A DNA stretch of 64,000 bases from Ornithodoros turicata (taxonomy: Eukaryota > Arthropoda > Arachnida > Ixodida > Argasidae): NCBI RefSeq assembly GCF_037126465.1, contig NC_088202.1, forward strand, positions 26,954,213-27,018,212. Reading direction: 5' to 3'. A program made the translations under genes and the position numbers. Positions within the stretch are counted from its first letter, which is position 1; the number at the start of each line of letters is the position of its first letter. Below are positions 32,822 through 43,475 of the stretch, one piece after another. Under the pieces are notes generated by a model, which was not told where the DNA came from, made no database searches, and saw only the letters and a list, made by a program, of their open reading frames with translations.

Positions 32822-34725
32822 CGGTCAATAAATTGGGACTTGCTCCACTGCAATCTTTCCCGGAGTTCACAAGAGACACTGTCCGTGGATTTATGCCTTA
32901 CATTTAATCTATCGCAGGTCGTTCCACATCCTACCCGAATAACTCATGCCACACACTAAACCCTTGACTTGGTTTTAACCTCCCATCCTGAGCACATCAC
33001 TTCTTTGCATGTTACTGATGGTCTCAGTGACCACAAGGCAATTTTCTTCGATATCTCTTCAAGTCGTCCAAATGTTCGTAAATTCAACGATAAAACCATA
33101 TACGACTACGCTCCAGCTAACTTCCAAGCCATCAACGAGGGTCTTGAAGCTCTGTATGAAAATTCCTTTCATGGCACCTCGCCTCACTCAATTGAGGATA
33201 ACTGGTCCCTCTTTCTTGACAACATAAACTACCTTACCGAGTACCATGTTCCAAAAATAAGAGTGAAATCTTATGATCACAATCCTTCGTTCACGAAAAG
33301 TCTCAAAAATCTTGCTAACCAAGAAAAAGCGTTTATTCAGGAAGGCAAAGCGTCTTGGCGACGGCGTATCATGGGCTAAATTTCACTACTGTGAATGGGA
33401 ATACAGGCGCTCGATCAAGGAAATGAAACATAAGTTCTTTACCACCGACCTCCCGTCTCTCTTGACGAATACACCAAAACAATTTTTAAAAATTTATCTC
33501 CGCCAAAATCCCACCTTATCAGTCTAAATGACACCAACGGCGATACTATCGCCGACAACGACTGCGCCAACGCTTTCGCTTCCTTCTTTTCATCCGTTTT
33601 CAACACCGATAACGGGTACACTCAAACTTCATTATCAGTAATCGCCTCCTCACCTGTAGTCCCCATTCATATCAGCACTCATGGCATTTGTAAAATCATT
33701 GTGTCACTTAAGCTCTCGTCAAGTGCTGGTCGGGACTCTATTAACCCCAAGGTTCCATACAACACAAGATCTATTTCCAGCAAGATTCTATGTTGCATAA
33801 TTACTCAGTCACACTAAGATGCTGCCTTACCGCAGGACTGGAAGACGGCGAAGATTGTCCCCATTCACAAATCAAGCAGCTGCCACATCATTAATAACTA
33901 CCGCCCCATTTCACTCACTTCTATAGCATGTAAAATTCTCGAACACATAATCTTCTCCAACGTAGTTAAGTACCTTGAAAAAAAAATGCTTCTTCTATCC
34001 CTTGCAGCACGGGTTTCGAAAGCTCTTTTCGTGTGAAACTCAAGTAGCCAGTTTTGTTCACGACATATTTCTCCACGCGGACAATAATCATCAGACTGAC
34101 GCTGCTTTCTTATACTTTCGCAAGGCCTTCGATATGGTGCCGCACTCTAAGCTTCTATACAAACTCTATCTGCTTAACCTCGACCCGTATGTCGTCCGTT
34201 GGATAGCTCAATTTCTGACTAATCGTACGTTATTTGTTACTTGCAACAACCACCTATCCCCAAATGTACCTGTGCTTTCTGGTGTCCCTCAGGGTTCAGT
34301 CCTCGGCTCTCTCCTTATCCTTATCTATATAAATGACCTTCCTTCAGGCATATCTTCCACGATTCGTCTCTTTGCTGACGACTGTGTAGTATACAGGCAA
34401 ATCCTCTCTCCTTCTGACCAACTAACTTTACAAAGCGACCTTTCACTAATACGGCGTTGGTGCAATGAGTGGCAAATGCCTCTGAACATTGCAAAGTGTC
34501 GCATTTTGTCGTTTTCTCGAAGACGGGTCTCCTGTCTTCCACCCTTCCCCTACACTCTAAGTGATACCACATTAACCCGAGCAGATTCTTACAGATATCT
34601 TGGAATCCACCTTTCCTCGAACCTAACTTGGAACGAGCACATCAACCACATAATAACTAACGCTTCTCGCTCCCTAGGCTTTGTTAGACGCACCCTCAGG
34701 TTGGCGCCCTCCATCTTAAAGGGAC
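32822..34725 (+). pseudogene. CR1/Jockey-type LINE remnant (EN and RT)
   Basis: The left part encodes the end of an apurinic-type endonuclease: HPTRIT, LDLVLTSHPE and GLSDHKAIFFD, which contains the catalytic SDH. After frameshifts the RT follows, with WKTAKIVPIHKS, NNYRPISLTSI, GVPQGSVLG and FADDC (catalytic DD). The frame from 33975 to 34730 is open for 251 residues but begins and ends inside the domain. The 5' end stops exactly at the CACTCTTAG element and the 3' end is lost at about 34,722, so no poly(A) tail is present. No RNase H domain is seen. It is inactive. Confidence 0.88.
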
Positions 34726-35127
34726 TCTGAAATGATTCTTTTTTCTCATTTTCATCAGAAAGAAAACCTTTTTTCGAGTCTAGAAACAAAAATTTACCTT
34801 CATCGCGCGCGGCGTATTCTCGGGAGCGAATTTAAACGGAGCGGCGAAGGGAGGACAGCTGGCGCCGCGCCGTGGCGAGCTGCCGAGCGGAGACACAGCG
34901 GGCAACTTGACGGTACCACGGCCGGCTCGGCTACACGTCATCGTGACGTGTGGCTGAGCCGGAGGATCCCGCCAGGAGCATGCGCCGTAGGATCCCGCGT
35001 ATGCGTTCATCGGGAGTGGAAATCTCCATGACGGCAGCTTCCGCGCGATGGTCGCAGTTTATCGCAGTCGCATCCTGTGGTTTTCGTCAACATGCCGAGA
35101 TGATGTTGGATAGTTGATTGCCCTAAT
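34726..35127. other. GC-rich gap with hairpin
   Basis: A GC-rich stretch without a supported gene. It includes a 19-bp-arm hairpin at 34922-34962. Confidence 0.4.
34922..34962. repeat. Strong hairpin with TGACGT half-sites
   Basis: CCGGCTCGGCTACACGTCA pairs with TGACGTGTGGCTGAGCCGG (two G-T type mismatches) around a TCG loop. Confidence 0.8.
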
Positions 35128-35955
35128 TTACGTCAATACTCGCCTGGTATCCAATATCTCATGCTTCCCAGTGACGCCAGTACCTCTTGCAGCTCCGGTC
35201 AGCACATCGGCTGTTTCCAAGCTTCTCATATGAACTTCGACGTGGTCGTAGAGGTTCCGTAATCCTGCAACGTCGTGCACTGATTTAACAGTAGGTAAAT
35301 TGCGGATCCGTTGAAGATGCAACTGCCGTATCTGTTTGATGTCTCCGAAAGGTTCTCGTAGAAGACGTATTGCATCTTCATAACATGAAGCTGTGGTAGG
35401 TAACCCTGCTATGGCTGATGCGGCAAGACCAGTCAGAGGAAGGCGCAGGTAATGAAACTTATCCGAGACGGACAGACCTGTGTTATCGTGAATGGTACCC
35501 TTTAACTGTTCCCAGAACGATGTCCATTGCCCGTAGTCCCCGTCAAAGGGGGTTATTTTAAGTACGGGCAGCTTGGGACCTTTAAACCTAAGTTCTGATC
35601 TCTGGCTCGTGACGTTCGTTGCTGTCGCGTCCTGTCCTAAAAGTCGCTGTCTGCTGCTTTCGCTTTGTACTTGCAGTCGGCTGTAGTGCGCTTGCAAGGT
35701 CGATATCATTCCGATAGCCTGATCTTCATATTCGGCGATTGCAAGGAACTCCGCTTCTGCTTCGGCTGCAGGTATGAACTCCTCATACTGAGCGTTGATT
35801 CGGTCAAGTTCTCCGTTGCTCTTTTCAAGTCGATCCTTGAGGGACTTGACCGCTTCCATTGTGAAATTTGGAGTAGCCAGAAGAGTAGTTGCATCTCGAA
35901 TAATCTTGGTGTTCTGCGCTCTCCTGGATGCGCGCTTCGCCTTCAAATTCTCCAT
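35128..35955 (-). pseudogene. BEL/Pao Gag, N-terminal part
   Basis: It starts at the ATG giving MENLKAKRASRRAQN, the usual style of BEL gag; the frame upstream is open but begins with GTG. A coiled-coil-like region (residues about 30-110) is followed by a conserved block around KLPVLKITPFDGDYGQW and KFHYLRLPLTGLAASAI, as in DUF1759 Gag. The frame loses family resemblance after ETADVLTGAA and stops at 35128. The missing C-terminal part seems to be the segment at about 40,000-40,416. Confidence 0.85.
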
Positions 35956-36036
35956 AGCTCTTTGTTCAACGGAAGGTGAAAGCCTGTCGCTGTAAAGACT
36001 TGAATCGATATGAAGAAATGATGACAGCTTCACTCC

Positions 36037-36061
36037 CCGATCCCGGGTTTCGGCACCAAAA
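36037..36061 (-). other. Primer-binding site of BEL/Pao element
   Basis: TGGTGCCGAAACCCGGGA lies just inside the LTR end on the minus strand and ends in the complement of a tRNA CCA tail. The tRNA identity is not assigned. Confidence 0.75.
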
Positions 36062-36218
36062 TGTGAAGAACAGAAGGACTCAAAGCGGGTCCAAGTATTC
36101 GCTTTAATCCGAACAAGTGAGCGTGCCCACGCTAGCTTAATTAAAAGAAGAAGCTAAAAGTCCATGCAGGTGAGCTGGCCACCAGCTCCTTTTTTTTCTC
36201 CACATACGAGTTTCAACA
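36062..36218 (-). repeat. Single BEL/Pao LTR (157 bp)
   Basis: On the minus strand it begins TGTTGAAACTCG and ends TTCTTCACA, giving TG...CA ends. It is preceded by a purine-rich tract (GGCGGGAGGA) and followed by the primer-binding site. No second copy is seen in the window. Confidence 0.8.
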
Positions 36219-36242
36219 TCCTCCCGCCGCGAAATATGGTGT

Positions 36243-37190
36243 TCATACTTCAAGATGGTAGAGATGCTGTGCGGGAGTTTTCGTTGTCTTGCCATCTTGG
36301 CGTTTAAGGAGGCACGATCTTACGTGACCATCCTGACCTTCGTAGGTTTCCATGATTCTGCCGATGTCCCATAGGTTCCGCGGCCTGTTGCTTTCAATCA
36401 CAACTACGTCGCCAGGTAGTAGCCTCTTGGAGGACGTAGAATCAAAATGATGTGCTGACCGGTGCTGCAAGAGATACTGGCGTCTCCAGCGTCTCCAAAA
36501 GTGCTGCATCAACTTTTCTCTGTAGAGCATTTTACGCGTCAGTTGATCTTTCGTTGATTGGTTTTGGTCGTCGTACTGTGTTGCTGGCTGCGTCGGCAGG
36601 GCGATAACTCTCTTGCCCACGAGAAAGTGAGATGGACATAATACGTTTGAGTCGTCCGGACTGCAGCTAGCGTACGTGAGTGGCCTGGAGTTGACTACCG
36701 CCTCAACTTCGGTCATTACTGTTCTGAGTTCTTCAAAGCCGAGTGACGTTTTCCCCAGAACTTTACGAACAGCAGTCTTCACTGTCCGGACGAGTCTTTC
36801 CCACCAGCCCCCCCACCAGGGGGCTCCGGGCAAGATGTATCTCCAGGTGATGTTTTGATGTGTCAGGTAGTCATTCACCTGAAGATCCTTTGTCGTGTTC
36901 CAGAGTGCCCGCAGCTCCTTGTCCGCTCGCTTGAAGCTGCGGGCGTTATCCGAATAGATAGTCGTCGGTACACCTCTTCTTGCCACGAACCTCCTTAAGC
37001 TCATGAGAAATGCTTCAGCTGTAGTAGATGATGTGAGCTCAAGGTGTACAGCCCTCGTTAATGCGCAGGTAAAGAGGACGATGTAGTACTTCTTGGTGCT
37101 CTGTCTTCCATACAGAGGACCCGCAAAGACGTCGCAACTCGACGTCAGTGTCGTTGAAACCATTGGCATTTGGCCACTCAGAAGGATCAT
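36243..37190 (-). pseudogene. BEL/Pao integrase
   Basis: A 315-residue frame covers an rve integrase core: YYIVLFTCALTRAVHLEL with the region of the first catalytic Asp, TIYSDNARSFKRADKEL (second Asp), and APWWGGWWERLVRTVK with the catalytic Glu. A C-terminal domain follows with LLPGDVVVIES, typical of Pao elements (DUF5641-like). It overlaps the RNase H frame at 37039-37190 in another phase, implying a frameshift near 37,100-37,190. It would insert element cDNA. Confidence 0.9.
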
Positions 37191-38109
37191 CCTTCAGCCA
37201 TTTTGGACCGTGCCAACAAAGATCCTCCTCCACCAAGCGATGTGCCGAGATACCTCTGGTTATCAAATCTGCGGGATTGTCTTCCCCGACACAATGCTTC
37301 CACATATCAGGATCGCTTAATGTGCGTAGTTCTGAAACTCGATGGGCTACGAAAGGATTCCAACGGGACGGGTGGTGACGGATCCAAGCGAGCACAATTG
37401 TCGAATCCGTCCAGTAATGGCATTCAACTGCGCAGTCCTCTAAGGCTGTTCGAACATAGTTGACGAGCCTTGCAGCCACGAGCGCTCCCATCAACTCCAG
37501 CCTGGGAAGTGTGAGTTCTTTCAGAGGGGCAACCCTGGACTTGGACACCAGTAGATTAACATCTGAATGTGGCTCTTGCGCGCAAGCGTACACGACTGCT
37601 CCGTACGCATGCATGCTGGCGTCTGAAAAAGCATAAAGAGTCACGTGTCTGGCTCCGTTCGAAGAGTATATCCCAACGTGTCGACACACGCTGACGAGAC
37701 GCAGAGTGGGCAATTCTGTGCACCACGCCTTCCATTCCAACTGAGCTTGGTCTGGAAGTTTGGCATCCCAATCCACTCCATCGATCCAGAGTTGCTGAAA
37801 TAGTCTCTTCACGCGTATTGTAAACGGGCTCATGAATCCCAAGGGGTCAAAGACCCTAGAAGAGGCTTGTAAGACGAACCTTTTTGTGTCGCCTGTCTCC
37901 AGGAGGAAGGTAAACAAAGACTTCGAGGACACTTGCAGCAAGTCCCGTGCCTTATCCCACGACACTCCCAGAATCTTTTGTGGACTCAAGATCTCTGATA
38001 CCGATGATGTTGCCTCGCAGGATATCCCACCATCAAACATGACTTGTAAGTTCACGCTGTTGCTCGTCCATTTACGAAGGTTCATTCCAGCGGCTTTCAT
38101 TACAGTCAA
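37039..38109 (-). pseudogene. BEL/Pao RT connection and RNase H (Peptidase_A17 region)
   Basis: The frame carries QKILGVSWDKARDLL and SRVFDPLGFMSPFTIRVK, the Pao-specific RT-to-RNase-H block, then an RNase H-like core with LYAFSDASMHAYGAVVY, LPRLELMGALVAARL and WTDSTIVLAWI (D, E and D). HCVGEDNPADLITRG closes the domain. Its N-terminus is interrupted by a MITE at 38103-38277, which separates it from the RT proper. Confidence 0.9.
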
Positions 38110-38277
38110 ACTCTTTTATAGCGAACACCTTTTTAACGAAAATACCACTACAGCAAATTTTTTTGCGGTCCCGCTGGAGCCCTATAGGTTCAATAATGGA
38201 CATCCTTTTTAACGAAAATACCTTTACTGCGAATTTTTTTGCTGTCCCCTGAGTTTCGTTGTAAAGGAGTTTGACTG
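38103..38277. mobile_element. MITE inserted in BEL pol (175 bp)
   Basis: Inverted ends CAGTCAAACTC and GAGTTTGACTG are flanked by TA on both sides (38101-38102 and 38278-38279). TAACGAAAATACC and GCGAATTTTTTTGC words repeat within. TA duplication and termini suit Tc1/mariner or pogo-type MITEs. Confidence 0.8.
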
Positions 38278-38309
38278 TATACAGATAAAATGGTTAAAAA
38301 TGGTTTTCG

Positions 38310-39782
38310 TCATGACTGTATAAGCATTGCGTCTTCGTACAGTTTCCTTGCTTCTTCTTCCGAATCGACTCCAGTGACCAAATCATCGACATAAAAGGAC
38401 TTCCGTAGCTTTTCGGCTGTTGCCTTTAGATTCCCGTCGATGCCATTGAGATGATGTTGAATGGTTGCTGACAGAAGGAACGGACTGGACGTCGCTCCAA
38501 AGGGTACTCTTGTCATGCGTAGTGTTTGGAGCCCTTCTGAGTCACCCACGTATGTCCCACAGTCCGGTTGTTGTTCAAACCAAATGTAACGGAATACATC
38601 CCTATCCTTTTCACGAACTTGAACCTGAAGAAAGGCCTTTTCAATGTCAGCCGTAAGCGCAATCTTGAAACTCCTGAATCGGATTAACAGCTGTAGTATA
38701 TCAGGGTTCAAGTTCACGCCTTTGTCCAAGCACTCATTCAACGACGGACACTGGGGGGCGTGAGATGAGGCATCAAAGACGACCCTAACTTTTGTCGTAG
38801 CGCGGTCTTCTCGGATGACTGCGGAGTGTGGCATGTAGTAGACCGGGCCCTTGCTTTCGGCATCAGTATCGACGACCTCTGCGTGGCCGAGGTTGAAGTA
38901 TTCTCTTATAACGCCGTCGTACCGAAGAAGCAATCCTTCCGTCCGCTTCAAGCGCGCAACAAGCTTCTTAAGGCGAGTCAGAGCAACTTTATAGTTGTCT
39001 TCAAGGAAACCAACCGGATCACGTTTCCACGGTAGGGTTACGTCGTACCTTTGTCCATCTTTTTTTATGGTTTGCGAAAGGTGTTCAAACACTGGGTGGT
39101 CTGAAGTTGCCTTGCCGGTCGTCAGACCCATGGTTTCTATGTCCCAGAACGCACGAAGAGTTGGTTCCCATGTTCTGCTGTCGTCGGTAGAGCCAACAAC
39201 TTCCACCGAAGAATGAGCACGAAGAACACAGGCAACTGTTGACAGGTGACTCTGGGCGTGCCCTTGAAACTCGATCTGTGAGGAGAGTGGTGTAGGCCCT
39301 TGGATGGTCCAGCCTAATATAGAGTTCAAAGCCACAAGCCGCTCAGATCCACTCTTCCTCAAGATTTCACCGGTAAGAATGGCCCACATGTGATCAGAGC
39401 CGATCAAAATACTAACGCCTTCGCACGACATGTCTCCTGGAAAGCAGAGCTCATCTGCAAGGTCCTTGCCTTGTTCTTTGAGCTCGTTGACGAACTGCAG
39501 ATCAAAAGACGCCGATCGGATATCATGGCAGATCACAGGAATGACGACTGCTTGAATCTCCCGCTCTTGCATGTCATACTGAGATCGTAGTCTCAAACTT
39601 GCGATCTTCCTCCTTTGAGGCGACGTAGCCTTGTTAGAGCCGAAGGTCGTAATACTAAGGGTTATTTCATCGACTATCGTAAACGTAAGATGCTCGCCAA
39701 AGCCTCGGATACGAAGGTGCGATCGCTCCCACCGTCGATTACTCCCCTGACGTACGTACATCTTCGCGGGGTGACAGCCCAA
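38310..39782 (-). pseudogene. BEL/Pao protease end and reverse transcriptase
   Basis: A 490-residue frame starts in the aspartic-protease-like domain (DUF1758; LIGSDHMWAILTGE and ILGWTIQGP). It continues into RT with REDRATTKVRVVFDASS, FKIALTADIEKAFLQVQV (catalytic Asp), FGATSSPFLLSATI and SFYVDDLVTGVDS (YVDD). The frame ends where foreign sequence and the MITE begin. The RT active-site residues are intact. Confidence 0.92.
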
Positions 39783-40416
39783 GCTCTGAACGTCTGCAGG
39801 AGGACTTCAGCATTTTCTCGTGAAGCGGTAGGCCGGGCCCTTTCACAAGGTGTCGACTGTGCTGCAAGATTTGTACTCTCTCCAGCGTGCTTGGGTACAC
39901 TCTCTTTTCTGCACACGGCAAGTGCATGCTTTCCTTGACATCTAGAACAGAAAATTCGTACTTTGCAATCCTTGGCCCTGTGACCCTTTAACGTACAACG
40001 GAAGCAGCGAAAGTCCTTTGATAATAAGGCTGACTTTCTATCCCAGAGCATGGGAGATGTACAGGTCTGAGTCTTATGAGCCTGCTTGCAGAACTAACAT
40101 TCCTCTCTTGTAGCAGACGATGAGTGAAGAGCAGACGCAGATGGCACAACTGACGAGACTGAAGACACACTGAGAGAGGACTGAGACAACTGAAACTGAC
40201 GAGACGGACAGCTTTTGATGCCACGAAGCAATCGGACCGCCGGAGTGGAAAGACGATGTGGTGCCATCGACTGCTCGTGTTTTTAGCGGACATTTGCATG
40301 ATCGAATTTACGAAGGGTACGCTGAATCTCTTCAACGTACTGGATAACGAGCTCAGTGTCGTCTCAGGTGTCGTCAAGGTGTAGCAACCTGTCCACACCG
40401 GGGAAAGAATATCCAC
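39674..40416 (-). pseudogene. BEL/Pao Gag C-terminus, zinc knuckle and protease start
   Basis: A frame at 40051-39674 contains two cysteine-rich knuckles, CFRCTLKGHRAKDC and CSRCQGKHALAVC, then YVRGVIDGGSDRTFVSE. The latter is the DGGS-type active-site loop of the Pao aspartic protease. A partly overlapping frame up to 40416 and other phases carry Gag-linker-like sequence (VQYVEEIQRTLRKF), with stops. Upstream of 40,420 the element ends without an LTR. Confidence 0.75.
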
Positions 40417-40420
40417 CTAA

Positions 40421-41485
40421 ACGGCGCAAAGGTGTGAGTATTTTTCGTTATTGGGGCTAACAAAGGTCTCTTAGTCCGTGTGGTTCAAATGCTATCGTAG
40501 ATTTCAGGATTGCGTGAATGGGTTTATTCTCATCTGCGTGACTCTGAACCTTGCCGCCGCTTACGGCACAGAGAGAGTAAAAAAAGAAAATAGAAGTTAC
40601 CGAATCTAGTCCCTAAACTCAGGTGGTGCACTGTTGATAAAAGTATACACTTCGTTTAGCATGATCTTAGAAATCATACTTCAACAGAATATTTATGTAA
40701 TATGTTGAACATACGTGTCCGTTCTTTTCTCTTCACTCATCGGCTTTCATGTTTACAGGTGACCTCCTCAGCGGAGCCCGAAACCCCTTAGGTGAGACAG
40801 CATGATCATTGTAACCCACTATTCCGAGCAGACAATTGCCTGTGCACCCGCTTTCCAGATTCCTCTTTAATACAGTGTCTTGCCTACCATTCGGGCTCTG
40901 TATATTGTTCACAAGTTTCTTTTACCTTTTTTGTCGTTTGATTTACAGTTTGCTTTATCATGTGCACAAATATGATATTGAGGGGGACATCTTCTTGATG
41001 AAAGATGTCTTTCATGTTCTTTCATGACATTTTCTTGTTTACACACTTTATCTTATAATCATTGCTCAGTTAGATTACATCATTTGCATTCACCGGAACT
41101 GGCCCATGTGTATGGCAGCTGAAGTCTTTCACCAGGGTAACATGCCAGGACAACTCCAGCAAGCGCTCTGCAGGTCACCTGTAAATTAAAGGAACCTAGC
41201 TTTGATGCACTTTGTCCTCATGAGATTTTGTTCCTGCTACAACTCTGCGCTTTGTTTCACATTACCAAAAAATAACCCTACCAACCATTATCATACCGGT
41301 GTACTGCAGTGTTCAACCAGTTCAACTTGCTCTGGGCATCCTGCAAGGCCGTGCAGCTACTTCAGCCCTTATTTGCTGGTAACACTGGTGTCAATACAGT
41401 TGTTAGATGAGGTGTGACACTGTAAAATAGAACATATCCTCTATTCTATTAAAAATAAAAATTATGCATGTATATCATATAATTA
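40421..41485. other. Intergenic stretch
   Basis: No supported gene. ATGAAAGATGTCTTTCATG-type short palindromic words occur at about 40,998-41,025. Confidence 0.3.
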
Positions 41486-41813
41486 GAGCCTGAAGTTTTC
41501 GGGAAATATTTTTTTCTAAATTCGGGGGGTAAAAATCGGGTAAATAAACATGTGCACTAAATTCATGCGAATTCGGGTGAAAAAACTTCCATTACGCTAA
41601 AATCGGGGAGAAATCGGGCTCAGTTATTCAAACTAATTGTAGCGTTTGGTACAAACGGTGATGTAACTGCATTTTTCTGCCAAACAAGTAAGTTGGTGCA
41701 TTCCTACAAACATCCGAGAGAGGGCAATTTGCCTGGTAAAAATCGGGTTTCACCCCAAAAAGGCAACCTTCAATTCGGGGAAGAATCGGGTAAAACCTTA
41801 CAACTTCAGGCTC
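41486..41813. mobile_element. MITE with GAGCCTGAAGTT termini (328 bp)
   Basis: The left GAGCCTGAAGTT is inverted at the right (AACTTCAGGCTC) and TA flanks both ends. The interior repeats ATCGGG/TTCGGG words about ten times. Confidence 0.75.
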
Positions 41814-41815
41814 TA

Positions 41816-42635
41816 TATATAATGTGTATATGTAGATGTTAGGTCTTAGTTATTGTACTATTTGAGCTAAATGTCGACATTTAAGCTGTTTGAGCCTGAT
41901 GCCCTCGTCCTTGACGCACATACAAGTGTGCCCACACCCTCGGAGGAGCCTGCATAGCGAGGACTCTGTCCCAGTGGCAAATGGAACAGTTCTTTCACAA
42001 AGAAAGCAGATTTCCGCCAGACGACCAACAAGCAGTTTACTTAATAGTACCAATTACTTGTCGTTTTTCTAATTGCAAAATATTGGGCATGCTACGTCAG
42101 TACTAGGTTTTTTTTGCTTCTTTCCAGTTACCTCAACTGATGACTTCAAGATTACGTAACACAATAATATAAGAGGGCATGAAGCAGGCGAACTGGTGTC
42201 GTGAGATTGTGTCCCCCAGTCTTAGGGATGTATTACACAGTATTGGAAACCTGGTTGAACAATAAATTTGTTAAACGACAAACACTTATCAGATGTGCAG
42301 TGACGATGTGCAGAATACTCTTACACAATACGCTACAGCTGAGTTTTGTAGGCATGGTGGTTGGCAATGCTAAATGTTGAGATTTACGACGTGCTCAACA
42401 TTGAATACGGAATACGTGACGTGCTCATAAATAAATTCTTGCATGAAACATAATCTTAGGCGAACAAGAAGTCCTTCGACGGAAGGAAATACAGCCATCT
42501 GTAGAACAATAAATGAATAGTAAACCAAAATCGCCTGAAGGCGCGAAACTGCTTTGAATAATAACAGTAATGATGACGAAGAACACGAGTTGAAACAAAG
42601 TAAAACAAAACATTGGACCACCCAGTCTTTTACGA
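41816..42635. other. Intergenic stretch
   Basis: No supported gene; short unsupported frames only. Confidence 0.3.
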
Positions 42636-42773
42636 TGTAGCGGCACCGCTACCGTCATCAGCTCATCGTCACCTGCCCAGATCATCTCGTGCCGCGACCG
42701 TTCCGCTGGCCAAACAATAAAGCGGTCCAGACGTAGCCTCTGGCCAGAACGGACCTACCTTGTTGTCTCGTCA
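42636..42773 (+). repeat. Gypsy 5' LTR
   Basis: Begins TGTAGCGGCACC and ends CTCGTCA. Contains AATAAA (CAATAAAGCGG) in the middle. ACGA target duplication at 42632-42635. Confidence 0.92.
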
Positions 42774-42878
42774 TATTGGTGACCCGGCTTTCCTGCACGG
42801 AACCACCATCTACTCGAAGCTTGACTTGGTACGAGCCTACCATCAGATTCCAGTTGCCGAAGAGGACATTCCGAAGAC

Positions 42879-43475
42879 GGGTGTAGTTCCGTAGACGGGC
42901 TTATGCCTTTTTCTAATTAGCCGGAGTGTTCAGAAGATAAATAATGCACTGAAGTGAGAGAAGACCATATAGCGAATGTAAAAAAACAAGAATTACAAGA
43001 ATTTGTGGTCTAGAAGTTATGTTATATGCATTTGAACAACCCCATCTGACGCACTTTTAGCGCTGGAGAAACACGGGAGTGCTAAGCCTAATGGATTCGA
43101 AACTTGTCATCTTGCGAAAGGTAAGGGGCTAAAGCACCTCACTTTAGTGAGGTTGGGTTAAGTTAGGTTCTACAGATTGGGGGGGTCTGGGGGGGCGCCC
43201 CCCCCCCCCAGGCACGCACTAGGCGGTGCGGGCGTCGAGACTGTGCCTTGGGCATGGCCTCGGGTTAGGTCAGAAAGTCCTCATGCAAGATGGCGGATTT
43301 TCTCGAAGAAACGAGCGATAAAATTTAATTTTTGTATGTTTAGTACGTTATACGACGTTGCTTTTTGTTTCATTTCATCCGTAATTTTCTCATCTTTCTA
43401 GTAAAATCATCCGTTATTTGATGTCTACTTCCGTTTGTTTAAAAAAGCCATAAGCCCGGCTACGGAACTACATCC
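42879..43475. mobile_element. Nested MITE with 34-bp inverted ends and 8-bp duplication
   Basis: The ends GGGTGTAGTTCCGTAGACGG and (inverted) GGATGTAGTTCCGTAGCCGG continue matching for about 34 bp. CCGAAGAC is duplicated at 42871-42878 and 43476-43483. An 8-bp duplication points to hAT or P superfamilies. The interior has a G/C-rich palindromic run at about 43,174-43,212 and no transposase. Confidence 0.88.

Larger units (their letters stand above)
35128..40420 (-). mobile_element. BEL/Pao retrotransposon in permuted order
   Basis: Reading the minus strand from 40,420 down, the order is: gag C-terminal zinc knuckle, protease, RT, RNase H, integrase, one LTR with primer-binding site, and gag N-terminal part. 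A normal element would be LTR-gag-pol-LTR. Here the LTR sits between the integrase end and the gag start, as expected of a linearised one-LTR circle or of a tandem pair that lost its outer parts. Frameshifts and a MITE insertion make it inactive. Confidence 0.85.

Noticed and set aside
42137..42165. CTGATGA at 42,137 as a hammerhead
   Set aside because: No helix II and no GAAA downstream.
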